Of a DNA stretch of 64,000 nt, positions 56,333-64,000 are shown piece after piece. Position numbers and translations under genes: made by a program. Source of the stretch: Xylanibacillus composti (GTDB lineage Bacteria; Bacillota; Bacilli; Paenibacillales; K13); assembly GCF_018403685.1 (NCBI RefSeq), contig NZ_BOVK01000016.1, forward strand, positions 1-64,000, in the 5' to 3' direction. Numbering within the stretch: the first letter of the stretch is position 1; every line of letters begins with the position of its first letter. Under the pieces are notes generated by a model, which was given only the letters and a program-made list of their open reading frames with translations, made no database searches and was not told the DNA's origin.

Positions 56333-56794
56333 CTACTCCTCCAGCTGCTCGAGCTGAATGATTTCGCTTTTGTTCAGAACCTCTTCCAAATTCAAGAGAA
56401 TCAACAGGCGATCTTCTCCCACCTTCGCAACGCCGCGCAAATATTTCGCCTTGATGCCGCCTACAACCTCTGGCGGATCTTCAATGTTGTCGGTGTTGAC
56501 ATCCAGCACATCGTTGGCCGCATCTACAATCATCCCGACTTCCAACTCTCCATAGGCCACGATCACAATGCGGGTGCTCTCGGTGTAAGCCGCCTCTTCT
56601 ATCCCGAATCGGCCCCGCAAATCGATTACCGGGGTGACCACACCTCTTAGATTAATGACGCCCTTCACGAAATCGGGCGTTTTGGGCACGCGTGTCATCG
56701 GCACCATTCGCTCAATTGTCCGCACTTTGTCAACCTCTACGCCGTACTCCTCTTGCCCTAATGAAAATACAATGACCTTCAATTCTTCTCCCAT
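56333..56794 (-). CDS. cheW: CheW, chemotaxis coupling protein
   Basis: Links receptors to CheA. It has 153 residues, the two SH3-like subdomains of the CheW fold, with VIVFSLGQEEYGVEVDKV, VPKTPDFVKGVINLRGVVTP (seen as FVKGVINLRGVVTPVIDLR) and the closing DRLLILLNLEEVL. Start: ATG at 56794 with GGAGGTACATACC upstream; the frame is open 24 codons further without support. Between cheA (46 bp upstream) and cheC. Confidence 0.96.
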   Translation of the reverse strand: MGEELKVIVFSLGQEEYGVEVDKVRTIERMVPMTRVPKTPDFVKGVINLRGVVTPVIDLRGRFGIEEAAYTESTRIVIVAYGELEVGMIVDAANDVLDVNTDNIEDPPEVVGGIKAKYLRGVAKVGEDRLLILLNLEEVLNKSEIIQLEQLEE

Positions 56795-56840
56795 GGTATG
56801 TACCTCCTCGCATTGGATCGTGTAGCTTGTACACGGAAGC

Positions 56841-58886
56841 TTACTTGAACAGAGCGTTCGGATCAATAATCAGCGATACTTGCCCGTCTCCCAAAATGGT
56901 AGCGCCGGATATGCCAAACAAATTCGTCAAATACTTGCCGATCGATTTCAACACAATTTCCTGCTGTCCGATGAACTCGTCCACTTCAAGCGAAATGACC
57001 TTGTCTCCTTTGCGTACGATCACGAGATTCAGATCTTCCGGTTTGTCCGCAGCGGAGTCTGGACATTCGAACACTTCCTTTAGCGACACGAGCGGAATCA
57101 CGCCTTCCCGATAATCGATCATCGGGTTGCCGTGAACTCGGCGGACCTTGTCCGGAGCGATGGCCATAGTCTCCACGATGGAAGAAAGCGGGACCGCATA
57201 TTTCTCATCGCCGACCCGAATCAGCATAGCTGATATGATGGACAGCGTAAGAGGCAGCTGAATGGAAAATTTGGTGCCGACACCAAGCTTGGATTCGACT
57301 GATACTTGACCGCCTAGCTGCTCAATTTTCGATTTGACAACGTCCAGACCGACCCCGCGTCCTGAAATATCGGAGATTTTGTCCGCCGTGCTGAAGCCCG
57401 AAGCGAACAAAAGCTGGTAAACCTCCGTATCCTCCATCGATTGCGCCTGCTGCTCGGTAACGACATTGTTCTTGATCGCCGTCTTCAGCACCTTATGGCG
57501 ATCGATGCCCTTTCCGTCATCCTCAATCTCAATAAACACATGATTGCCGGAATGAAAAGCGCGAAGGTGAATCGTTCCCGTCTCCGGCTTCCCATTGCTC
57601 ACCCGCTCGTTCGGCAGTTCAACACCGTGGTCGACGGAGTTGCGCAGCAGGTGCACCAGCGGGTCGCCAATCTCGTCAATAACGGTGCGATCCAGCTCTG
57701 TATCCGCGCCGGTTATTTCCAGCTCCACTTTTTTCTCCAATGTTTTGGAAATATCCCGAATCATCCGCGGGAAGCGGTTAAATACGGACTCTACCGGAAC
57801 CATGCGCAGCTTAAGCACGATATTCTGCAAATCGGAGCTGACCCGTGCCATGTGCTCCACCGTTTCCGTCAATTCATTTCTGCGGATCTCCTCCGCGAGC
57901 GATTCCAGGCGAACGCGATCAATCAACAGTTCGCTGAACAAATTCATCAATACATCAAGCCGCTCAATATCGACACGAATCGTACGATTGGCCACTTTCG
58001 CAGCTGGAGCGCCTTGCGCCTGTCGCCCTGCCTTGCTCTCGGCCGCGGATGAATCCCCGGCTGCCGCTTGCACAGATTTCTGTTCCTCTTCCCTTTGCTG
58101 CTTGCTTTGCTGCAACTGCTTCAAGCTCTCGGCAGTCAATTGGGTCGCCTGTACGCTCTCAATCTCGGAGACATTGCCGACCAATCCGGTCAGCGCTTCC
58201 TGATCCAGTCCTGTAATATAGTAGACGGAAAAGCTCCGGTCAAATTTCTCATTCTCGATATCTTGTACGCTAGGGGACGACTTGATGACCTCGCCGTTCT
58301 GCTCCAGCGCTTCAAATACCATGTAGGCCCGGGCTGCCTTTAGCACGCAGTCTTCGCGAATCCCTACCTGTATGGAATAAGCCAGCATCCCCTGCTCCAT
58401 CGACTGCTCCAGTATGGAAATCTGAAATTCATCGAGATCAAAGCTGGACGCTTCCTCGCTCTTCACCGGTGCGGCCGACGCCTGCGGACCGCTTTGCGAC
58501 TTGTAGTCGCCAGACACGATGCTCTGCAGGTTTCTCACCAGGTCAGAAACGTCGGATTTGCCGCTTCCTCCTTCGATGATGTCGTACACCATCGCTTCCA
58601 GACTGTCCAAACCTTTGAACAGCACGTCAAAGATGAACTCGTCCATGGTCAGCTTGTGGTTTCGCAGCAGATCCAGCACATTCTCCATCTCATGCGTCAG
58701 GTGGGCCAAGTCCTCGAACCCCATCGTAGCCGACATGCCTTTGAGCGTATGCGCCGACCGAAAAATATGCTGAACGATCGATATGTCGTCCGGCGCATTT
58801 TCCAGGGCAAGCAGGTTGTCGTTCATCGCTTGAAGATGATCCTTGGACTCGTCAATAAACATGCTTAAATATTGATTTACTTCCAC
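56841..58886 (-). CDS. cheA: CheA, chemotaxis histidine kinase
   Basis: A 681-residue kinase that phosphorylates CheY and CheB. P1: phosphorylated His46 in RSAHTLKGMSATMGF. P2: CheY-binding domain at about 165-260. P3 dimerisation from about 290. P4 ATPase: HLLRNSVDHGVELP, then DDGKGI and DISGRGVGLDVVKS. P5: CheW-like C-terminal part. Start: GTG at 58886 with AGGAGG 9 nt upstream, which gives M-E-V-N-Q-Y-L; the open frame runs 15 codons further. Between cheB and cheW. Confidence 0.96.
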   Translation of the reverse strand: MEVNQYLSMFIDESKDHLQAMNDNLLALENAPDDISIVQHIFRSAHTLKGMSATMGFEDLAHLTHEMENVLDLLRNHKLTMDEFIFDVLFKGLDSLEAMVYDIIEGGSGKSDVSDLVRNLQSIVSGDYKSQSGPQASAAPVKSEEASSFDLDEFQISILEQSMEQGMLAYSIQVGIREDCVLKAARAYMVFEALEQNGEVIKSSPSVQDIENEKFDRSFSVYYITGLDQEALTGLVGNVSEIESVQATQLTAESLKQLQQSKQQREEEQKSVQAAAGDSSAAESKAGRQAQGAPAAKVANRTIRVDIERLDVLMNLFSELLIDRVRLESLAEEIRRNELTETVEHMARVSSDLQNIVLKLRMVPVESVFNRFPRMIRDISKTLEKKVELEITGADTELDRTVIDEIGDPLVHLLRNSVDHGVELPNERVSNGKPETGTIHLRAFHSGNHVFIEIEDDGKGIDRHKVLKTAIKNNVVTEQQAQSMEDTEVYQLLFASGFSTADKISDISGRGVGLDVVKSKIEQLGGQVSVESKLGVGTKFSIQLPLTLSIISAMLIRVGDEKYAVPLSSIVETMAIAPDKVRRVHGNPMIDYREGVIPLVSLKEVFECPDSAADKPEDLNLVIVRKGDKVISLEVDEFIGQQEIVLKSIGKYLTNLFGISGATILGDGQVSLIIDPNALFK

Positions 58887-58940
58887 GATCCTGCACCTCC
58901 TAGTCTGAATACAAGCAAGGCTTGTTTGCAAACATGTTGT

Positions 58941-60023
58941 CTATTGGGTAATGCGTACCAGCTTCGATGCAATGTCATGCAACGGAAGCACGCAGGTAGC
59001 CGCATTCAGTTCAACAGCAGATCGAGGCATGCCATAGATCACGCTTGTTTCCTCTGATTCGGCAATTGTCGTAGCCGCACCTGCGTCCAATAAGGCCTTC
59101 ATGCCTCTCGCCCCGTCGCTTCCCATTCCCGTCAGAAGAACGGCATGCAGCGTAAGCTGACGCAGAGGAAGCAGTGATTCGTAAAGGGCATCAACGGACG
59201 GGCGATGCCCGGATCGCGGAGAGTCCTTGTTAAGCCTGATCGTATAACGGTTATCGCCCTTTTCCCGAACCCCCATATGCCAGCCTCCCGGTGCGATATA
59301 GGCCATTCCGGCTGATAATGGCATGCCCTCCTCGGCTTCCACAACCGTTATCCTGCACACCGCATTCAAGCGCTGTGCCAGCGATTGGGTAAATTTGGGC
59401 GGCATATGTTGAACGATCAGGATCGGTGCCGGAAAATTCTCGGGTATGCCAGTCAAGAGCTGCTGCAGGGCACGCGGGCCGCCTGTCGAAGTCCCAATCG
59501 CTACAAGATGCGAGAATGACATGCGCAGACCCGGCTTGCGTCCTGCCGGCTCCTGCTGCGGCAAGCTTGAGGGCGGCTTGGACGGCTTGGGCAGCTTGGA
59601 CGGCTTGGCGAGACGCTTCACCTGCGTTGTCGCCGCCGCTATTACTTTCTCATGAAGCAATTCCCGCACCTTGTGCAGATCGAGCGAAATGGATCCGGAA
59701 GGCTTCTGAATAAAATCGACTGCCCCAATCTGCAGCGCCTCGATCGTTTCCTTTGCCCCCGCATCAGTCAAGCTGCTTAACATGACAACCGGTGTCGGCA
59801 TTTCATTCATGATGGCCTTCAACGCCTCAAGCCCGTTCATCTCTGGCATTTCCACATCCAACGTAATGACATCCGGCTTCAGGGCCATCGTCTTCTCGAT
59901 AGCCTCCTTGCCGTTTCGGGCCGTAGCCTGAACGGTCAACCGGGGATGCTCATTTAGCAAATCCGATATCATCTTCCGCATAAAAGCCGAATCATCCACG
60001 ACCAATACCTGAAGCTTTTCCAT
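58941..60023 (-). CDS. cheB: CheB, protein-glutamate methylesterase/deamidase
   Basis: Response-regulator-controlled methylesterase of 360 residues for chemoreceptor adaptation. The receiver domain has D10, D11, phosphoacceptor D56 (ITLDVEMP) and K107. A Lys/Pro/Ser-rich linker (about 136-160) has repeated KPSK units. The catalytic domain has S179 (GTSTGGP), H206 (VQHMPP) and D303 (GMGSDG). Start: ATG at 60023 with AGGAGG 6 nt upstream; upstream codons are not needed. Follows flhG by 58 bp. Confidence 0.96.
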   Translation of the reverse strand: MEKLQVLVVDDSAFMRKMISDLLNEHPRLTVQATARNGKEAIEKTMALKPDVITLDVEMPEMNGLEALKAIMNEMPTPVVMLSSLTDAGAKETIEALQIGAVDFIQKPSGSISLDLHKVRELLHEKVIAAATTQVKRLAKPSKLPKPSKPPSSLPQQEPAGRKPGLRMSFSHLVAIGTSTGGPRALQQLLTGIPENFPAPILIVQHMPPKFTQSLAQRLNAVCRITVVEAEEGMPLSAGMAYIAPGGWHMGVREKGDNRYTIRLNKDSPRSGHRPSVDALYESLLPLRQLTLHAVLLTGMGSDGARGMKALLDAGAATTIAESEETSVIYGMPRSAVELNAATCVLPLHDIASKLVRITQ

Positions 60024-60081
60024 CGGCATCCTCCTCTTGAACAAAGTAGTAACGTTCATGGTGCAGGGAGTAATGTAACTG

Positions 60082-60957
60082 TTATTTCACCAACCGGAAC
60101 ATTCGACTGAGGAAGCCCTTCACCCCTTGTCCTTCGGCTACGGCTTTTCGGCTGCGAAGCTCCTCCTGCAAATAGCGGCTGACCAAAGCATCGATGCTGC
60201 GCGAAGCGGAGCAATTCGGATACGCAATCGTAAAGGGAATCTGGCGTTTCACCGATTTGGACACAAGCGCGTCATCCGTCACATAGCCCAACGTGGAGAT
60301 GGGCAAATTCAGAAACTTCTGCGAGACAAGCGTGATTTTTTCAGCAGTTTGCTTCCCTTCCCTCTCATCCCCGGAGCGGTTCACCACCAGCTTGAAATCA
60401 ATGCGATGGTTCATATTGGTAACCATCTTGATGATGGCATAGGCATCCGTTATCGAGGTCGGCTCCGGAGTGGTAACAACGATCGTTTCCTGCGCTGCCA
60501 ATATGAAGGCCATTGTTTCTTTCGTCAACCCGGCTCCGGTGTCGAACAATATGTAATCCACCTGGCCGTTCAACTGCTCTACTTCCTTGGAGAAGTATTG
60601 AACCTCATCGTCCGACAAGCGAATCAAATCATTAAATCCCGAGCCGCCTGCTATAAATTGAAGGCCATGATAGCCATTGTAAATAATTTCACTTATAGTC
60701 TTTTCTCTCTTGAGCAGATGGTACAAATTGTACTTGGGGGTCACGCCCATCAACACATCAATGTTCGCCAGTCCAATATCTGCATCGAATACAAGCACCT
60801 TGTAACCGCGCTTTTGCAGACCGATCGCGAAGTTCAATGTGAAGTTGGACTTGCCTACGCCCCCTTTGCCGCTCGTGACCGTGATGACTCGTGTCTCGCG
60901 CACGCCTGCTTCACGCGTCTGTACCAAGTCCCTTAATCCCTGAGCTTGATCATTCAT
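60082..60957 (-). CDS. flhG: FlhG (YlxH), MinD-like ATPase
   Basis: A 291-residue ParA/MinD-family ATPase that controls flagellar number and position and stimulates the FlhF GTPase. The deviant Walker A is SGKGGVGKS (K31 and K36). VLVFDADIGLANIDVLMG is the Walker A' / switch I region (seen as DADIGLANIDVLMG). A short N-terminal extension (1-20, DQAQGLRDLVQ) carries the DQAxxLR motif that binds FlhF. It overlaps flhF by 8 bp. The C-terminal basic tail (GFLSRMFRLVK) could be a membrane-targeting helix. Confidence 0.95.
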   Translation of the reverse strand: MNDQAQGLRDLVQTREAGVRETRVITVTSGKGGVGKSNFTLNFAIGLQKRGYKVLVFDADIGLANIDVLMGVTPKYNLYHLLKREKTISEIIYNGYHGLQFIAGGSGFNDLIRLSDDEVQYFSKEVEQLNGQVDYILFDTGAGLTKETMAFILAAQETIVVTTPEPTSITDAYAIIKMVTNMNHRIDFKLVVNRSGDEREGKQTAEKITLVSQKFLNLPISTLGYVTDDALVSKSVKRQIPFTIAYPNCSASRSIDALVSRYLQEELRSRKAVAEGQGVKGFLSRMFRLVK

Positions 60958-62260
60958 GGCTGCCAGCTCCCAATACGAGGTCTACGATCTGCGAAGGGTT
61001 GAATGGAATAATATCATCCGGCACGTTTTGTCCATTGGTCATATAGGACAGCGATACCGGATAAGTGCGAAGCAAGTTGAAGACCGAGCCGTATGTATCG
61101 GTCTCGTCCATCTTCGTCAACAGCAGACGATCAATATGAAATTTTGCGAAATTGTCAGCGATCGCCTTCATATCCTTGAACTTGGTCGTCAGGCTCATAA
61201 CCAAATACGTTTCGGAAGGACGATGCGCATTGAGCAGGCTGTTCAGCTCAGAGACAAACAGCTCATTGCGGTAGTTTCTCCCGGCCGTATCCATGAAGAT
61301 GACATCGCACTCTCTCAGCTGCTCGAAGGCCTTGCGCACTTCGAGCGGCGAGAAGACAACCTCGAGAGGAACGTTCAGAATCGTGGCGTAAGTCTTCAAC
61401 TGTTCGACTGCCGCAATTCGATACGTGTCCGCAGTGATAAAGCCGACGCGTCGCTGGAGCTTAAGTGACTGCTCGGCTGCGAGCTTGGCGATCGAAGTCG
61501 TCTTGCCTACTCCGGTCGGGCCTACAAATTGCACAACCTTCGTATCGCTTTGAATACCCTTGACGTCCGCTTGCTCCAAAAAATTCAACAAATACGCGCG
61601 CGTCCAAGACCTTGCCTGCTCCTCACTCGATTCCAAGCCGTTCTCCTGCAGATGAACACGGTATTCGTCGCACATCGTCTGAATCCACTGCCCATCGAAT
61701 TCCTGCTCCTCCAGCCGTTCACGCACCGCATCCCAGCCTGCCAATACAGGCTCGCCGCTTCGATTCATATCCCGGCTCAGCTGGGCGAGCAAGCCTTTCA
61801 TGACCTGCATTTCCTCCAGCAGAGAATCGGTTGTCGTCTCATTCCTCGCTGCGGCAGGACGCACCGCTTGATCGGCCGCGCTCAACTGCGGAGCGGATGC
61901 TCTTCCGAACTGCGCCGGCTCCTGCCGGGGCTCCAACGTAGCAACCGCCGCCTGGGCGATTGGGGGATGCTGCACTGGGTCGGCCTCGTGCTGCATTACC
62001 AGACTGTGTTCCTTATATGGGTTGTGCTTGGGCACTGCAGCCCTGACTCCCTGTGAATGGGAAGAGGCCTTCCGCTCCGGCTGTTTCTTGGACTCGTCCA
62101 CCGCGGCAATCACTTCAATCTTCCGCTTGGCGAACAACCCGAGAAAACCGCCGGAACGAATTTCCTTCGTATTGAGGATGACCGCTTCCTTCCCGAGCTC
62201 GCTGCGAATTTGGCCAAGCGCATCCGGCATCGTATCCACGACATAACGTTTGACCCTCAT
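60950..62260 (-). CDS. flhF: FlhF, flagellar SRP-like GTPase
   Basis: A 436-residue SRP-family GTPase involved in flagellar placement. The N-terminal B domain (1-about 55, MRVKRYVVDTMPDALGQIRS) is followed by a low-complexity Pro/Gln/Ala linker (about 57-145) and the NG domain. The P-loop is GPTGVGKT (247-254), and G-motifs DTAGRNY and TKMDET are present. It is longer than B. subtilis FlhF (366), mostly in the linker. It overlaps flhA by 4 bp and flhG by 8 bp. Confidence 0.95.
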   Translation of the reverse strand: MRVKRYVVDTMPDALGQIRSELGKEAVILNTKEIRSGGFLGLFAKRKIEVIAAVDESKKQPERKASSHSQGVRAAVPKHNPYKEHSLVMQHEADPVQHPPIAQAAVATLEPRQEPAQFGRASAPQLSAADQAVRPAAARNETTTDSLLEEMQVMKGLLAQLSRDMNRSGEPVLAGWDAVRERLEEQEFDGQWIQTMCDEYRVHLQENGLESSEEQARSWTRAYLLNFLEQADVKGIQSDTKVVQFVGPTGVGKTTSIAKLAAEQSLKLQRRVGFITADTYRIAAVEQLKTYATILNVPLEVVFSPLEVRKAFEQLRECDVIFMDTAGRNYRNELFVSELNSLLNAHRPSETYLVMSLTTKFKDMKAIADNFAKFHIDRLLLTKMDETDTYGSVFNLLRTYPVSLSYMTNGQNVPDDIIPFNPSQIVDLVLGAGSHE

Positions 62261-64000
62261 ACATTAACCACCCCGACGCTTTGAATTTCAATACTGGGTT
62301 CCAGCTCGTTATAGGACAAGACGGGCACATCCTGGAAGACGCGCTCTGTCAGCTGCCGCAAATACATCCGGATTGTAGGGGACACCAAGATAATTGGCTG
62401 TTCGCCCATCTGCATCAGCTTGTTGATCTGCTCATTCATCCGCGAGTAAATTTGCTGCGACATGGTCGGGTCCATGGCCAGGTACGAGCCCTGATCGGTT
62501 TGCTGCACCGACTCCGCAATGCGCTTCTCCAGCGAAGGACCTACCGTAATGACTTTCAATGAACTTTGCATGCCCGAGAACTGCTGAGTGATCTGGCGGG
62601 ACAGCGCTTGACGCACATATTCTGTCAATACGTCGGGGTCTTTCGTATAACTGGAATAATCGGCCATGGTTTCAAATATCGTGACCAAATCGCGGATCGA
62701 AATTTTTTCCTTAAGCAGCTTCATGAGCACTTTTTGCACTTCGCCAAGCGACAGCTGATTCGGAATCAGCTCGTTGACCAAAGCCGGGTAGCTTTCCTTC
62801 AAATTGTCGACCAGCGCTTGCGTTTCCTGGCGTCCCAGCAGTTCATGAGCGTGACGTTTGATAATCTCTGTCAAATGGGTGGCTACGACAGACGGCGGAT
62901 CAACAATCGTATATCCCGCTAGCTCCGCCCGCTCCTTGTTCGACTCATCCACCCACATGGCAGGCAAGCCGAAGGCGGGCTCTGTCGTTTCAATGCCGGT
63001 TACAGAATCGTCGTCGACTCCCGAACTCATGGCCAAGTAGTGATTCAGTAATAATTCGCCGCGCGCAACGGTATTTCCTTTAATTTTGATCACATACTCG
63101 TTGGGCCGCAATTGAATATTATCGCGAATGCGGATAACCGGGACGACAATCCCCAGCTCTAATGCGCATTGACGGCGGATCATAATGATCCGGTCCAGCA
63201 AATCCCCGCCCTGCTGCGTATCCGCCAAGGGAATCAGGCCGTATCCGAATTCAAATTCAATAGGATCGACCTTGAGCAATCCGACTACGCTTTCCGGGCT
63301 TCGGACTTCCTCGATTTCCTGTTCCTCCTCCATCGTCTCGTCCTCGAACTGCTTTTGCGCAAGTGTCTTTTGCAGGCGATAAGCAGCGTACGCCAGCACT
63401 CCGGCAATAATCAACGTTGTAAAGAAATCGATAGGGGTAAACAAGCCGAGCCCGGCAATAGTAGCCGCAACAATATACAGCAGCTTTGGATTAACAAAAA
63501 TTTGAGAGCTCAGATCGTGTGCAAGGTTTCCTTCTGAAGCCGCTCTCGTCACAATTAGACCGGCAGCTGAGGAAATGAGCAAAGCCGGAATTTGGCTCAC
63601 CAAGCCATCGCCAATGGTCAGAATGGAATACCTGCTCAGCGACTCGCCGAAGGACATGCCATGTACGACCATGCCGACGACGAATCCGCCCAACAAGTTA
63701 ATAATCAGCATGATGATCGCGGCTATGGCATCGCCCTTTACGAATTTGCTGGCACCGTCCATTGCGCCGTAGAAATCCGCTTCCCGCTCAATCTTTTCCC
63801 GGCGTTCCTTGGCTTGCTGTTCATTGATCAAGCCTGCGTTCAAGTCTGCGTCAATGCTCATTTGCTTGCCCGGCATGGCATCCAGCGTAAATCTTGCCGC
63901 GACCTCTGCAACCCGCTCCGAGCCCTTCGTAATGACGATAAACTGCACAATTACTAGAATGAGAAACACGATAAAACCGATTACGATTTCCCCGCCGGCC
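62257..64000 (-). CDS. flhA: FlhA, flagellar export gate protein (5' end outside window)
   Basis: About 580 C-terminal residues of the type III export gate; family length is near 680, so roughly 100 N-terminal residues lie beyond the window. The frame is open to the edge, and the first visible codons read AGGEIVIGFIVFLILVIVQF. The FHIPEP-family segment EVAARFTLDAMPGKQMSID and the following EREADFYGAMDGASKFVKGD are intact. Further membrane helices follow to about 300 residues before the end. The cytoplasmic domain ends LEPSIEIQSVGVVNV. It precedes flhF with a 4-bp overlap. Confidence 0.96.
   Translation of the reverse strand, partial: AGGEIVIGFIVFLILVIVQFIVITKGSERVAEVAARFTLDAMPGKQMSIDADLNAGLINEQQAKERREKIEREADFYGAMDGASKFVKGDAIAAIIMLIINLLGGFVVGMVVHGMSFGESLSRYSILTIGDGLVSQIPALLISSAAGLIVTRAASEGNLAHDLSSQIFVNPKLLYIVAATIAGLGLFTPIDFFTTLIIAGVLAYAAYRLQKTLAQKQFEDETMEEEQEIEEVRSPESVVGLLKVDPIEFEFGYGLIPLADTQQGGDLLDRIIMIRRQCALELGIVVPVIRIRDNIQLRPNEYVIKIKGNTVARGELLLNHYLAMSSGVDDDSVTGIETTEPAFGLPAMWVDESNKERAELAGYTIVDPPSVVATHLTEIIKRHAHELLGRQETQALVDNLKESYPALVNELIPNQLSLGEVQKVLMKLLKEKISIRDLVTIFETMADYSSYTKDPDVLTEYVRQALSRQITQQFSGMQSSLKVITVGPSLEKRIAESVQQTDQGSYLAMDPTMSQQIYSRMNEQINKLMQMGEQPIILVSPTIRMYLRQLTERVFQDVPVLSYNELEPSIEIQSVGVVNV

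Overview
The window looks like a chromosome segment from a motile, endospore-forming Firmicute, most likely Paenibacillaceae (Paenibacillus or a close relative). Evidence: SpoVF (dipicolinate synthase), SleB and SpoIIIE/FtsK for sporulation; a flagellar/chemotaxis cluster with SigD; gene order matching the B. subtilis flhA-to-recA region; moderately high GC by eye; a short EF-Ts; RimO next to pgsA. All 59 genes I support lie on the minus strand, so transcription runs from right to left.

Layout in the direction of transcription. (1) 64000-51110: 3' end of a fla/che operon: flhA (5' end outside the window), flhF, flhG, cheB, cheA, cheW, cheC, cheD, a small membrane protein, sigD, fapA, a Gln-rich small protein, a SwrB-like protein and a YceG/MltG-like protein, closed by a terminator. 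(2) 51025-42164: rpsB, tsf, pyrH, frr, uppS, cdsA, dxr, rseP, proS (translation, UMP kinase, isoprenoid and lipid precursors, site-2 protease, tRNA charging). (3) 41705-37305: polC with its own terminator. (4) 37307-29228: rimP, nusA, rnpM(ylxR), ylxQ, infB, rbfA, nrnA, truB, ribF. (5) 29217-23334: rpsO, pnp, ylxY, an M16 peptidase (mlpA/ymxG) and dut. (6) 22867-17942: dpaA, dpaB, asd, dapG, dapA, the aspartate-to-dipicolinate path, behind a good sigma-K-like promoter. (7) 17912-14927: RNase J, tepA, ylzJ. (8) ftsK/spoIIIE. (9) sleB behind a sigma-G-like promoter. (10) 10895-4934: ymfF, ymfH, ymfI (EF-P 5-aminopentanol modification), DUF3243, DUF3388, a RodZ-like protein and a 55-aa membrane protein. 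(11) yajQ. (12) 4351-102: rimO, pgsA, cinA behind a near-consensus sigma-A promoter; recA, the usual next gene, is not in the window.

The genes are conserved housekeeping, and no defence island, prophage, CRISPR array or biosynthetic cluster was seen. The unusual material is in four long gaps. The pgsA-cinA gap holds a small inverted-repeat family and a 40-bp tandem array. The sleB-ymfF gap holds a 64-bp hairpin repeat in three copies. A diverged relative of that repeat lies in the polC-proS gap, and one base pair of its stem covaries. The dpaA-dut gap holds a 336-bp segment bounded by 22-bp inverted repeats, where ymxH would be expected. The 3' end of cinA appears to run into the end of an IS21-like element. 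An archaeal/eukaryotic-type ProRS occupies the usual proS position. Several genes have TTG or downstream starts set by the Shine-Dalgarno position, and the coordinates given here use those starts.
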